Virus record (IMG/VR): IMGVR_UViG_3300025137_000143
Span: 1-33,348 of that record
From: a virus
Strand: one strand, 5' to 3'
Length of the DNA stretch: 33,348 nt
Part shown: one piece after another, positions 15,177 to 22,882 of the stretch
How positions within the stretch are numbered: position 1 is the first letter of the stretch
Layout of the letters: each line of letters opens with the position of its first letter
Notes under the pieces: model-generated
What the model saw: only the letters and a program-made list of their open reading frames with translations
Databases searched by the model: none
What the model was told of the DNA's origin: nothing
Translations under genes and position numbers: made by a program

Positions 15177-15582
15177 CGTCACTTCCTTTCTTTCCAATAT
15201 TATATTTTGGTTCTAATACCCATTCGTGTTTTTCTTTGAATGGTAAAACTTTAATTTGTGATAATGGTGCTTTATTTTCCACAACACCTACTAACTCTAC
15301 TAAACCCCAATCACTTAAAAGTTGTGCAATTGTGTTTCTTCTTTCAATATCATTTGCAAAAATATTTGCTGTCTTGCCATCTAAAGCAAACAGCTCTTTA
15401 AAGTGTACAATAAAGTATCTACCTTGTTTGTGTAGTATGTGGCACGATTGATAAATCTTTCGTTCTTTTCTACTTGCTACACCTATTCTGGTTAGTGTCT
15501 CTCTAATTTTAAGGAAATCATCTGGCTCTTTTATTTTTACTTCGAGCATGTTTTCTGGTTTCCATTCTATAACTTCACTCAT
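15142..15582 (-). CDS. regA: RegA translational repressor
   Basis: A 146-residue homologue of T4 RegA (122 residues), which represses early phage mRNAs by binding near start codons. Alignment from memory is strong: DDFLKIRETLTRIGVAS, YQSCHILHKQGRYFIVHFKE, LLSDWGLVELV and KHEWVLEPKYNIG all have close T4 counterparts. The T4 start corresponds to Met12 here (MLEVKIKEPDD). The first ATG instead overlaps the gp62 stop as ATGA with a G-rich ribosome binding site, so an 11-residue N-terminal extension is likely. The C-terminus is also extended by a polar tail. Its position downstream of gp45-44-62 is the T4 order. Leaderless starts in this phage make its targeting worth examining. Confidence 0.93.
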   Translation of the reverse strand: MSEVIEWKPENMLEVKIKEPDDFLKIRETLTRIGVASRKERKIYQSCHILHKQGRYFIVHFKELFALDGKTANIFANDIERRNTIAQLLSDWGLVELVGVVENKAPLSQIKVLPFKEKHEWVLEPKYNIGKKGSDDGEQRTNDPSN

Positions 15583-15971
15583 TTTCCCCCACCTTTATAT
15601 AATCTCTCTTTTATATAATCAATCTGTTTTTTAGTCATTAAAGATAAAGCTTCTTGCGCCTTCTTATTAGAATAACCAAAGTGTTGTTTTACAACATCTA
15701 GGTCTTTTATCTTTGAAGACTTTAACCATTTACTAAATCTTTTTCTAGACTTTATACTATTTAGATAAAATGAGAATTGCATATGTTTTGTGGCATGATG
15801 TAATCTATTCATTTCATTAGCATACATAATTGTGTCTGAAAAATAAGACAAGCCTTTATTGATTATAAAAGGTGGATACTTCTTTTCCCAATCTCTATCA
15901 TCAGTATCAAGTAATTTCTCTTTACTGTAATTGATTGCTGTGAGATACTTTGTTAGGCTGTAGTCATTCAT
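15579..15971 (-). CDS. 62: Sliding clamp loader small subunit gp62
   Basis: A 130-residue protein, shorter than T4 gp62 (187), in the canonical position between gp44 and regA. Recognisable features are FIINKGLSYFSDTIMYANEMN, HMQFSFYLNSIKSRKRF and a C-terminal helical region. The gene overlaps gp44 as ATGA upstream and regA as ATGA downstream, so the three are translationally coupled, as in T4. With four gp44 subunits it should form the loader that opens gp45 around DNA. The assignment rests on context and these motifs, since gp62 diverges rapidly. Confidence 0.88.
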   Translation of the reverse strand: MNDYSLTKYLTAINYSKEKLLDTDDRDWEKKYPPFIINKGLSYFSDTIMYANEMNRLHHATKHMQFSFYLNSIKSRKRFSKWLKSSKIKDLDVVKQHFGYSNKKAQEALSLMTKKQIDYIKERLYKGGGK

Positions 15972-16912
15972 TTGAATTTACATTCAGTCATTATCTCGGT
16001 GAGACAAGCAACCATGTTCAATTCAGGATCTGCTACAAAGGCATTTTTATATTGATATTCTGCTAGAAGAATAACCATAGGTGGAATACTTTGTGGTTGT
16101 AATTCTGTATAAAAATTTTGATATAAGTCTTTGTATAGACCAGCAGGGTCTTGGTCAATATGATCTACAACCCATTTTCTCATATCACCAAAGTGTCTAT
16201 CTTTTAATGCCTTGTTTAAAGACCTGATATTTGCTTCAGCAATATTAACAAGAATACCTGTATCTATTTTACCTGATACAGAATATCTTTGTAGTTCATT
16301 GATGGTTCTTCTAAAGTCTGGATAAAACTTAATAATAAGTTCTGCCAATACCTTTGGTTCAAACTCAATGTTTTCTTGTTCTAGGATTGTGGATAATCGT
16401 TTGTGAAATAGACCTGCTAGTTTTTCTTTATCTTTTTTCTGAATAGAAAAATTGATTACAGTACATCTGGAATGAATTGCAGGTATAATTTTATTCTTAT
16501 AATTACATGTAAAAATAAATCTACAATTATTACTAAATGTTTCTATGAAGTTTCTTAAGGCAGGTTGAACACTCTCAGCATTCATGTAATCTGCTTCATC
16601 AACAATAACCACTTTAGGTTTACCTGTCTCATGTAGAGATACAGTTGAAGCAAAGTTCTTGATTTGATTTCTTACAACATCAATGGATCGACCTTCATCA
16701 GAACCATTAATAATCATAACGTCACAACCAAGTTCGTTACATAGTGCTTTGGCTACAGTAGTTTTACCTGTACCAGCAGTACCAGATAATAATAGATTTG
16801 GTATTTCGCCTTGTTTGAGAACAGACTTAAAAGTTTTTTTAATCTCAACAGGTAATATACACTCGTCAATTGTGGAGGGTCTATACGCCTCCACCCATAA
16901 TAAATTTTCCAT
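15968..16912 (-). CDS. 44: Sliding clamp loader AAA+ subunit gp44
   Basis: A 314-residue AAA+ ATPase matching T4 gp44 (319). WVEAYRPSTIDECILP at the N-terminus is typical of clamp loaders. Walker A is GTAGTGKT at 44-51, Walker B is VVIVDEADYM (about 103-112), and the arginine-finger SRC motif occurs in AIHSRCTVINF. YPDFRRTINELQRYS is the clamp-loader sensor 2 region. The ATG lies 2 nt after the gp45 stop, with GAGGG as ribosome binding site. It loads gp45 together with gp62. Confidence 0.96.
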   Translation of the reverse strand: MENLLWVEAYRPSTIDECILPVEIKKTFKSVLKQGEIPNLLLSGTAGTGKTTVAKALCNELGCDVMIINGSDEGRSIDVVRNQIKNFASTVSLHETGKPKVVIVDEADYMNAESVQPALRNFIETFSNNCRFIFTCNYKNKIIPAIHSRCTVINFSIQKKDKEKLAGLFHKRLSTILEQENIEFEPKVLAELIIKFYPDFRRTINELQRYSVSGKIDTGILVNIAEANIRSLNKALKDRHFGDMRKWVVDHIDQDPAGLYKDLYQNFYTELQPQSIPPMVILLAEYQYKNAFVADPELNMVACLTEIMTECKFK

Positions 16913-16914
16913 TA

Positions 16915-17583
16915 TTAACCCTCATACTTAGAAGTATTTTCTAGGGCAACCCAGTATTGTACTGATTTGTTTTTGTGTATAAAGTTAGATATTAACTTTG
17001 AAGATATCTTCACAGTATAATCACCTGGTAACATTTTGAAATGCTCTGTTTTAAAATGAAATACAAACTTTTTATCAGTTGTACCCACTTTAACATCATA
17101 GGTATTTGCTGTATCGTTTTTCTTATCAATTGCTGACATGATGATATCATTACCTATGGCTTTGAAAGCGATGTCTGGTAGTTGTAACATAGACGCAGCT
17201 TTCTTAACCTTTGATAAGTCAGTTTCCGTCAATGTAAACTCTACCTCTGTTGTAGGCATTTTAACATCTTTTTGTGGAGTTGTAAGTATGGATTCATCAG
17301 CAAAATAGTATTTGGATTTTGTTGATGTACCTTCTTCATTAATAGTCATGTGTTTTTCGTCAAAATCAAACACAGGTTTATTAAATAAAGATAACATACC
17401 TAAAAATTCAGATAGGTCATAGATGGCAATGTCTTGTGGAAATTCTTCTTCAACACCAGCAGTTGCCAATATGTTTTTCATAGTCGAGATTGTTTTGATT
17501 TCTTTTCCTGGTGTAATCTTTAAGTTAGGATTAATTTCAGAAAAGTTTTTTAAAATCTCTTTTGTATTATCACTTAGTTTCAT
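16915..17583 (-). CDS. 45: Sliding clamp gp45
   Basis: A 222-residue protein close in size to T4 gp45 (228). It begins MKLSDNTKEILKNFSEINPNLKI, as T4-like clamps do, and has repeated beta-strand-rich segments ending in FHFKTEHFKMLPGDYTVKISSKLISNF, characteristic of the phage clamp. It forms a trimeric ring for gp43 processivity and, in T4, also activates late transcription through gp55. The gp55 gene is in this window and ends in a clamp-binding-like tail. AAGGAG precedes the ATG. The gene follows the 128-residue gene at 17596 by 12 nt, and both likely use the promoter at 17989-18017. Confidence 0.95.
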   Translation of the reverse strand: MKLSDNTKEILKNFSEINPNLKITPGKEIKTISTMKNILATAGVEEEFPQDIAIYDLSEFLGMLSLFNKPVFDFDEKHMTINEEGTSTKSKYYFADESILTTPQKDVKMPTTEVEFTLTETDLSKVKKAASMLQLPDIAFKAIGNDIIMSAIDKKNDTANTYDVKVGTTDKKFVFHFKTEHFKMLPGDYTVKISSKLISNFIHKNKSVQYWVALENTSKYEG

Positions 17584-17595
17584 TATATATTCTCC

Positions 17596-17982
17596 TTAGT
17601 CATTATGGTTGTTTAGTTTTTCAGACATTACTGAACGTAAAGGTGGTTCTTCAAAGGACTTTGTATTTTTACCTACATCATATTGTAATAGGTCTTCTTG
17701 CAAAGCAGCAATTAAAGTCTTATCGTTTTTGTAATGGTCTTGGGACAATTGTATTATGGCGTAGTGGATAACTTTCATAAGGTCTTTCTTATTCTTGCCT
17801 TCCTTCTTACCATACCTTTGAGCATATTTTAAAATATTGCCCATACAGAATCCATCACCATGTCCTTGGTCAATGATAATTTCTGTTGCTTGTTTTTGAG
17901 ATTTTGCGTAATGTGATGAATAGGTTTCATCAACATATTTTTTTACATCATCTAGTATTATATTTTCTTTAAATTTATACAT
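17596..17982 (-). CDS. DUF3310-like small phage protein
   Basis: A 128-residue protein. The central segment GFCMGNILKYAQRYGKKEGKNKKDLMKVIHYAI resembles the phage DUF3310 pattern (G-N-x-x-K-Y-x-x-R-x-G-K-K followed by D-L-x-K-A-x-x-Y); the function of that family is not settled to my knowledge. The gene precedes gp45 and is the first of the clamp/clamp-loader operon. Its ATG is exactly 6 nt after a TATAAT box and lacks a ribosome binding site, predicting a leaderless start. The C-terminal 30 residues are polar and probably disordered. Confidence 0.65.
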   Translation of the reverse strand: MYKFKENIILDDVKKYVDETYSSHYAKSQKQATEIIIDQGHGDGFCMGNILKYAQRYGKKEGKNKKDLMKVIHYAIIQLSQDHYKNDKTLIAALQEDLLQYDVGKNTKSFEEPPLRSVMSEKLNNHND

Positions 17983-17988
17983 ACATTC

Positions 17989-18017
17989 ATTATATCAGGT
18001 TTCAATTCAAAAGTCAA
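17989..18017 (-). promoter_or_regulatory. Sigma70-type promoter for the clamp/clamp-loader operon
   Basis: -35 TTGACT (18012-18017), 17-nt spacer ending CCTGA, -10 TATAAT (17989-17994). The ATG of the DUF3310-like gene starts 6 nt beyond the -10: leaderless. The -35 abuts the hsp20 terminator stem. Confidence 0.82.
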
Positions 18018-18037
18018 GGGCGGAATGGTTACCGCCC
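18018..18037 (-). terminator. Terminator after hsp20
   Basis: GGGCGG / CCGCCC stem of 6 bp with an 8-nt loop, 8 nt after the hsp20 stop. The bases immediately following are the -35 TTGACT of the next promoter, which also supplies a short T-run. Confidence 0.75.
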
Positions 18038-18045
18038 TATCTATA

Positions 18046-18465
18046 TTATGCAATGTCAATTGTTCTAGGTTTTTTACCTTCAGGTAAAATTTTCTCTAAT
18101 GCAATTGATAACATACCATCAGCCATTTCAGCACCTTTCACCTCTACATCATCAGCAGTTGTGAATGATCTTGTAAAGTGTCTTTTAGCAATGCCTCTAT
18201 GGATTGTATCTTTATCATCCTCATCTTTGTGAGTTGATTTGATCGTGATAGTATTGTCGGCATATTTCACCTCAATATCTTTTTTATTATAACCAGCAAG
18301 TGCCATTTCAATTTTCCAATGGAAATCATCTTTGCCTTTCACGATATTGTATGGTGGGAATGAGTTTGATCTGTTATCAACATGATGATCAAACTGGTTA
18401 AAAAGATCGTCAAACCCTATTGTAAAAGGTCTTAGATCGTTCCAAATAGATAAGTTTCTTGTCAT
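18046..18465 (-). CDS. hsp20: Small heat-shock protein (Hsp20 / IbpA family)
   Basis: A 139-residue alpha-crystallin-domain chaperone. The N-terminus IGFDDLFNQFDHH is IbpA-like. The crystallin domain runs from YNIVKGKDDFHWKIEMALAG through KDIEVKYADNTITIKS and IAKRHFTRSFTTADDVEVKGAEMADGML to the family's GxLxI strand (LSIALEKILPE). Hsp20 genes are common in marine T4-like phages. Here a perfect TATAAATA late promoter, a structured leader and a strong AAGGAGG ribosome binding site precede the gene, and an intrinsic terminator follows. It thus appears to be an independent late transcription unit, perhaps aiding virion protein folding. Confidence 0.95.
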   Translation of the reverse strand: MTRNLSIWNDLRPFTIGFDDLFNQFDHHVDNRSNSFPPYNIVKGKDDFHWKIEMALAGYNKKDIEVKYADNTITIKSTHKDEDDKDTIHRGIAKRHFTRSFTTADDVEVKGAEMADGMLSIALEKILPEGKKPRTIDIA

Positions 18466-18521
18466 AGTTTCCTCCTTGTTAGCAAGTTAACTTAATGATA
18501 CCCTTAGTGGCGTATCATAGT

Positions 18522-18529
18522 TATTTATA
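18522..18529 (-). promoter_or_regulatory. Late promoter TATAAATA for hsp20
   Basis: A perfect T4-type late box. The predicted leader of about 50 nt contains a 7-bp hairpin (ATGATAC at 18495-18501 pairing with GTATCAT at 18512-18518) and then the AAGGAGG ribosome binding site. Confidence 0.8.
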
Positions 18530-18555
18530 TAGTTATTAATCATAAAAATTCAAGT

Positions 18556-18596
18556 GGTAGTTTTTTCTAGGATACAATATCCAGAGGAAAACTACC
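18556..18596 (-). other. Long hairpin in the intergenic region upstream of hsp20
   Basis: Arms GGTAGTTTT and AAAACTACC (9 bp) continue through two G-U pairs and a small bulge into GGATA / TATCC with a 3-nt loop, about 18 pairs in all. The rest of 18466-18672 holds the hsp20 late promoter, its leader hairpin and no ORF or tRNA that I can recognise. It may end the bS21 / winged-helix transcript (T5 follows after 7 nt) or be part of a small RNA. Confidence 0.6.
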
Positions 18597-18672
18597 AAAC
18601 CTAAATTGTGCTGTCTTTACGAGAGGCAACACTCACAGAGGTCTTACGGATAGCCCCTATGACTATTTATGC

Positions 18673-18927
18673 TTATGCATAAACTGATGGTTCTAAAGCG
18701 GCAAAGCCTGCGGCGATTAACGCTTTAGATGGAGTACCTATTCTGTAATAAGTACCTTTTGAGTTTTTGTTGATATAGACACAATGTCCTTCCTCTCGGA
18801 TTTTATCAACAACCGCTCTTGGTCGTTTTAGTTGAAACTTGTTCTGAGCATCAGCCCAAGTTATATTTTCACCTCTTAACATAGCGTTAAGAAATTTAGT
18901 GCTATTAGCAAGTGTTTTTCTACCCAT
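18673..18927 (-). CDS. Winged-helix DNA-binding-like protein
   Basis: An 84-residue protein. FLNAMLRGENITWADAQNKF resembles the first two helices of a helix-turn-helix. LKRPRAVVDKIREEGHCVYINK fits a recognition helix followed by a wing, and GTYYRIGTPSKALIAAGFAAL closes the fold. I recall similar short proteins in T4-like marine phages annotated only as hypothetical. It follows bS21 by 17 nt with its own AAAGGA ribosome binding site. DNA or RNA binding and a regulatory role are inferred from predicted fold only. Confidence 0.6.
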   Translation of the reverse strand: MGRKTLANSTKFLNAMLRGENITWADAQNKFQLKRPRAVVDKIREEGHCVYINKNSKGTYYRIGTPSKALIAAGFAALEPSVYA

Positions 18928-18944
18928 AATATAAGGTCCTTTCT

Positions 18945-19157
18945 TTAGTTGCTGTTATCAAGTCGCTCTTGTTGGCGTCTTAATTTGTTTACACGTTTAA
19001 TGGATTCTTTCCTTAAACGTTGTTTCTTTAACGAAGGCTTTTCGTAAAATTGCCTTTGTTTAAGTTCTTTTAATAAACCATCTTTCATAACTTTTTTCTT
19101 TAGTTGTCTGATGGCTTTTTCTACATTGTTATTTCTAACTTTTACTTCTAATGTCAT
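18945..19157 (-). CDS. rpsU: Ribosomal protein bS21
   Basis: A 70-residue basic protein that aligns along its length with bacterial bS21 (71 residues in E. coli): LEVKVRNNNVEKAIRQLKKKV, then KELKQRQFYEKPSLKKQRLRKES, then a Lys/Arg-rich helix. The RxFYEKP core is diagnostic. bS21 sits near the anti-Shine-Dalgarno end of 16S rRNA on the 30S platform, so a phage copy could replace the host protein and bias initiation. Phage-encoded bS21 has been reported, including in viruses of marine bacteria. The gene follows a terminator and has GGGGAT as a ribosome binding site. It is followed by the winged-helix gene. Confidence 0.92.
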   Translation of the reverse strand: MTLEVKVRNNNVEKAIRQLKKKVMKDGLLKELKQRQFYEKPSLKKQRLRKESIKRVNKLRRQQERLDNSN

Positions 19158-19190
19158 TATATCACATCCCCATTATCAATTATTGTTGAA

Positions 19191-19210
19191 GGTGGGCATT
19201 GCTGCCCACC
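19191..19210 (-). terminator. Terminator after the CobS-like gene
   Basis: Perfect 8-bp stem GGTGGGCA / TGCCCACC with a 4-nt loop, located 29 nt after the stop codon. The following T-tract is poor (TTCAACAATAATT), so termination may be partial and may let bS21 be read through. Confidence 0.7.
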
Positions 19211-19238
19211 CACGAGGTCTACATTATGAATGATAGAT

Positions 19239-20408
19239 TTAAACAAGGTCGCCCTCATTTTCCTCACTATCATTGGAAGATCCTTGGTTTAATTCATCAA
19301 TATTGACACCGCTGTCAACCTTGGTGTATAAATCAAGGAAACTATTTTTTGTATCATCATCAAATCTGTTGATACAAACCTCAACTGCCTTCAATTTGTT
19401 TTTGAAGATTGCATATGCATTTATGATATGAACCAGTCTTCTAGTAGCAATGATCTCATCAATACCACCATCGAAGAAAGTTCTTCTAATGACATCAGCC
19501 CACTTAACAAGATTGCTAGTAAACTCTGTATCTTTAAGACCATAATGGTTCATTACGTTGTCTAAGATTTTAGTTTCAATCTTAGCAGCAGGATATGCTT
19601 GCTCAAAGGTAACAGGAAATCTCTCAAGAAATGCTTCGTTGAGAATATTAGTACCAATGAATCTACCGTCATCAGAACCTTTACCTTTAGTATTGGCAGT
19701 TGCGAAAATTTGAAAACCGTCTCTAGGTTCAACAAACTGACCTATCTTTTTAAGGAAGATACCGTTACCTTCTAACACAGGTTGTAAACACATAATCTTG
19801 TTAGAGGCAAGGTCAATTTCGTCTAGTAATAATACGGCACCTTTTTTCATTGCGTTAACAACAGGACCGTCATGCCAGACAGTTTCACCGTCTTGTAATC
19901 TGAAACCACCAAGTAAATCATCCTCGTCAGTTTCGATTGTAATATTAACCCTAATCATTTCTCTTTTAAGTTCGGCACATGCTTGTTGCACCCCAAGAGT
20001 TTTACCATTACCAGAAAGACCAGTAATAAATGTAGGATAAAAAATACCAGACTTAACAATATTTTTTAAGTCTTTGTAGTTACCAAAAGGTACAAATGTT
20101 TCCTCTTTGTTAGGAATTAAGTTTTCACTTATACTTTCAGTTGTTTGTATTTGTTTAGAGATTTTTTGTTTAACCTCTGGAATACTAATTTGTTTAGCAT
20201 TTTTAGAAGGATTTACAAGACCGTTAACAGGTAACTTGTAAACACCTCTAGATAATTTAAACTGAGGATCTTTAATCAACCATGCAGGTGATGATTTCAT
20301 ACCTAGTTTAGCGTTAACTTGCTTGATCTGTGATTTCTCTAACGTATCAGAGGAAAACATTTCATAAGCAGTATTAACATACTCTAGTTGTTTTTCATTT
20401 AGTTTCAT
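19239..20408 (-). CDS. cobS: MoxR/CobS-like AAA+ ATPase
   Basis: A 389-residue AAA+ protein. Residues 1-110 are an N-terminal extension with a helical domain and a linker. Walker A is GLSGNGKT at 130-137 and Walker B is LLLDEIDL at 193-200. A pore-loop/presensor region (FATANTKGKGSDDGRFIGTNILNEAFLERFP) contains sensor and Arg residues. The tail is acidic. Marine T4-like phages commonly carry this gene as cobS, though true cobalt-chelatase activity is unproven; MoxR-type ATPases pair with VWA proteins, and the VWA gene lies directly upstream. Its own sigma70-type promoter and AAGAAAGG ribosome binding site precede it, and a strong terminator follows. Confidence 0.88.
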   Translation of the reverse strand: MKLNEKQLEYVNTAYEMFSSDTLEKSQIKQVNAKLGMKSSPAWLIKDPQFKLSRGVYKLPVNGLVNPSKNAKQISIPEVKQKISKQIQTTESISENLIPNKEETFVPFGNYKDLKNIVKSGIFYPTFITGLSGNGKTLGVQQACAELKREMIRVNITIETDEDDLLGGFRLQDGETVWHDGPVVNAMKKGAVLLLDEIDLASNKIMCLQPVLEGNGIFLKKIGQFVEPRDGFQIFATANTKGKGSDDGRFIGTNILNEAFLERFPVTFEQAYPAAKIETKILDNVMNHYGLKDTEFTSNLVKWADVIRRTFFDGGIDEIIATRRLVHIINAYAIFKNKLKAVEVCINRFDDDTKNSFLDLYTKVDSGVNIDELNQGSSNDSEENEGDLV

Positions 20409-20438
20409 AATGTAATAACCTTTCTTAATTATATAGCT

Positions 20439-20467
20439 ATTCTATCAGGATGATAGCGATTTGTCAA
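20439..20467 (-). promoter_or_regulatory. Sigma70-type promoter for the CobS-like ATPase
   Basis: -35 TTGACA (20462-20467), 17-nt spacer ending CCTGA, -10 TAGAAT (20439-20444). The transcript would carry a leader of about 24 nt with AAGAAAGG as ribosome binding site, unlike the leaderless members of the family. Confidence 0.8.
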
Positions 20468-20474
20468 TAAATAA

Positions 20475-20491
20475 TTTGGTATAATACCAAA
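20475..20491. repeat. Palindrome upstream of the CobS-like promoter
   Basis: TTTGGTAT and ATACCAAA arms of 8 bp around one central base, 7 nt upstream of the -35 box. It could be an operator or a weak AT-rich terminator of the VWA transcript, since a T-rich run follows on the minus strand. Confidence 0.5.
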
Positions 20492-20508
20492 ATAAAAAGT
20501 CTTATTTA

Positions 20509-20533
20509 TCAAGGGTTTATATAGGGTGCGACA
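20509..20533. repeat. 25-nt intergenic repeat, copy A (after the VWA gene)
   Basis: Identical over 25 nt to 22923-22947. It lies after the VWA stop and before the CobS-like promoter. No hairpin is formed within it; the role (late promoter variant, processing or regulatory site) is not evident. Confidence 0.85.
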
Positions 20534-20568
20534 ATCCTGACCAATTTTGTTCTTGTTATGTTCTATCA

Positions 20569-22830
20569 TTATGCCACCCTTTCAACAAATTTATTCAATA
20601 AAACTCTAGACATTTTCTTTTGTTTAAAGTTTTTAGAAAATTGTTGTTTCATTTTACCTGCTGTCATATCAGAGGTAATAGTCATTTCAGTATCATCTAC
20701 TTTCATATTAGTTTTAGTAGTGATAAACAATTCATCATAACCAATATCGGTCATGGTTACAACTTTGTTTTTTCTCATTTCTGCTCTTGCCTTTTCAAAG
20801 GTATCGTAACCATCTGTTGTAGCAAAAGTTCCAACATCCCAATATTTTAATGCTTTACCAGCAACATAATAACCAATAACAGTAGAACCAGTTTTATGTT
20901 TAAAGTAAGATAAGAATTGTCTATGATTGGCATGAAAATGACTTCTCCATTTTTTAGTGTTTTTACCATAAGTAAAACTATAAGTACCATCTTTAATATT
21001 AACATTATACATATAGGTATCTAACATCCCCATTTCACCATTGTCTTTTTTCAGAGTTGTTTTGCCCATGGTATGACCTGAACCATCTGTTAAAAAGATT
21101 GTATTCATTTTTTGTACTTTATGTTTTGCTCTAAATTTATTTACTACATTGATTGATTGGTAGATTGCACTATCAAGTGGAGTACCACCAAGTCTTAAAC
21201 AATGTGGCTCATTAAACATAGGAGCATAAGGATCATAATCAGGATTATTAAATCGTCTGTGAGTATAACTGTGTTGATAAACTAAAGCGATTTGATAAAG
21301 ATTTGCCATTGCTTCGTTATATTTAGCTGTTTTCATATCAGAGGTTACAAATTGTAGTAATGAAACATCTTCTAATACAAGTAAACCTTCTTTATCAAAA
21401 TGATAAGGATAATGATTATATGCCTGTCTTGAATAAAAAGATTTATCAGCGTCTTTATTAAAAGATGATCTATTGTGATCTGAGAAAGCATAAACTTCAA
21501 AAGGTATATTTACTGCTTTACAAAACATAACTAAGTTCATTGTTTGAACCAATGTGTCATAAAGTTTATCACCCATAGAACCTGACCAGTCAACAATCAT
21601 AACCATACCATGATTTTTTGCACCTGGTTCAATATTAATTCTTGCGAATATATCATCATTGTATTTGTAAGAGTGTAAAGCATTAGTATTAATCATACCA
21701 GTTCTAGCTGTTCTAGTTCTAACATAACTATCTGCTGCCTTCTTCATCTCAAATTCTTTAACCATGTAATTCACAGTTCTCATTTGCTCTCTTTTAAATG
21801 TTTTAAATTCTGTTAATCTTTTTGACATTGGATAAGAAGAATTATTTTCTTCAATTTTCGCAGCAATTAAATCATAAGATACAACAGCGTCTTTACATTT
21901 TGGTAAAGATAGATAAAGATTTTCTTTAATGTCTTTACCTACTTTTGCAATATCTTTTTTGTTTTGTTCTGAGGCATGATCTGTTAGGGATTCATTATCA
22001 CCTACTTTGTATCCGCCCTCTGAACCACTACTTCCTGAACCTTTTGAGTTTTCTTCTTCTTCTTCTTTTTCTTCTTTACTACTTGATCTTGCGGAAGGTT
22101 GTTCGTCTTCTTGTTTATCACTATCAGATTCAGATGAGGAAGAAGTTTTCTGATTTTGCTCTTGTTGCTCATCGCTATCACCATTACCTTCTTCTTGTTC
22201 AGATTGTTCTTGTTGGTCACCTTGACCATCTTGACCTAATTCGCTTTTCATTTCTTGTTCTTGTTCTTCATCATACTTTTCAGTACCAGAGTATTCGAAA
22301 ATGTCTTTAGTAAGTTTTACAACATCAGCCCAAGTATTAAGTTTATCTGATCTAGTAATAAATTCTTGTTCGATATCGTTAAACTCAATTTGTGCTGAAG
22401 AACCAGACTTAGAAAATATATTAAGTCTATCAATAAATCTAAAACCACTAACATCTTTATCTTTAGTTAAAAAGAAATCTTTTTCTACTAATTCATTATA
22501 ACCATTGAAATAAGATTTTCTTAAACCAGGGTATTTGATTTTCATTTTTTTGTCGATACGGATATCTTCAACTACGTTAAAATAAGAATGTGGGATTTTA
22601 TGTTTTGTAAATTCTTTTTCGTCTTGAGGAGTATATAATGCATGACCAACTTCGTGACCTACTAATAAGTCATATAAGTCATTGGACATATCTTCCCATA
22701 TTGGAAGGCATAAAGTTCTAGTCTTAGGAATAAAATATGCTGTTTTTACTTTTTGATGAATAACGTTAATATTCTCAGTTGCAAGTAACTTAGCAAGATT
22801 TGATTTTTGTTCTTTCGATATGTTTTTCAT
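20569..22830 (-). CDS. CobT/CoxE-like VWA protein with N-terminal HExxH metalloprotease-like motif
   Basis: A 753-residue protein with three parts. Residues 50-95 contain HEVGH (59-63) and then FNVVEDIRID with Glu88, a gluzincin-like zinc site arrangement. Residues 185-285 are an extreme Glu/Ser/Gln/Asp/Gly low-complexity linker. From about 405 a VWA domain has an intact MIDAS start, D414-W-S416-G-S418, followed by FLTDGSGH near the usual second Asp motif. VWA proteins of this type are clients or partners of MoxR-type ATPases; the CobS-like gene is next downstream. A promoter with a weaker -35 (TTGCAA) and AAAGG ribosome binding site precede it. Protease activity and target are unknown; the HExxH may be structural. 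Confidence 0.85.
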   Translation of the reverse strand: MKNISKEQKSNLAKLLATENINVIHQKVKTAYFIPKTRTLCLPIWEDMSNDLYDLLVGHEVGHALYTPQDEKEFTKHKIPHSYFNVVEDIRIDKKMKIKYPGLRKSYFNGYNELVEKDFFLTKDKDVSGFRFIDRLNIFSKSGSSAQIEFNDIEQEFITRSDKLNTWADVVKLTKDIFEYSGTEKYDEEQEQEMKSELGQDGQGDQQEQSEQEEGNGDSDEQQEQNQKTSSSSESDSDKQEDEQPSARSSSKEEKEEEEENSKGSGSSGSEGGYKVGDNESLTDHASEQNKKDIAKVGKDIKENLYLSLPKCKDAVVSYDLIAAKIEENNSSYPMSKRLTEFKTFKREQMRTVNYMVKEFEMKKAADSYVRTRTARTGMINTNALHSYKYNDDIFARINIEPGAKNHGMVMIVDWSGSMGDKLYDTLVQTMNLVMFCKAVNIPFEVYAFSDHNRSSFNKDADKSFYSRQAYNHYPYHFDKEGLLVLEDVSLLQFVTSDMKTAKYNEAMANLYQIALVYQHSYTHRRFNNPDYDPYAPMFNEPHCLRLGGTPLDSAIYQSINVVNKFRAKHKVQKMNTIFLTDGSGHTMGKTTLKKDNGEMGMLDTYMYNVNIKDGTYSFTYGKNTKKWRSHFHANHRQFLSYFKHKTGSTVIGYYVAGKALKYWDVGTFATTDGYDTFEKARAEMRKNKVVTMTDIGYDELFITTKTNMKVDDTEMTITSDMTAGKMKQQFSKNFKQKKMSRVLLNKFVERVA

Positions 22831-22853
22831 AATGTAACCTTTATTATTCTCTT

Positions 22854-22882
22854 ATGCTATCAGGTCTTTAGCAGATTTGCAA
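22854..22882 (-). promoter_or_regulatory. Weak sigma70-type promoter for the VWA gene
   Basis: -35 TTGCAA (22877-22882), 17-nt spacer ending CCTGA, -10 TAGCAT (22854-22859). It is the weakest member of the promoter family. A leader with AAAGG precedes the ATG at 22830. Confidence 0.6.

Noticed and set aside
18597-18672. A possible tRNA or tmRNA fragment in the gap after the winged-helix gene
   Set aside because: No cloverleaf can be drawn and no T-loop GTTCGA-type sequence is present on either strand.
19140-19165. TATAAT with upstream TG just before the bS21 gene, as an extended -10 promoter
   Set aside because: The TATAAT overlaps the ATG itself, no TTGACA-like box lies 16-18 nt upstream, and the next in-frame Met is far into the protein. 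GGGGAT acts as ribosome binding site on a longer transcript instead.
21945-22310. Long open frames on both strands across the VWA gene linker
   Set aside because: They are shadows of the Glu/Ser/Gln-rich low-complexity linker; their translations are Leu/Phe-rich or Lys-rich without any recognisable domain or ribosome binding site.
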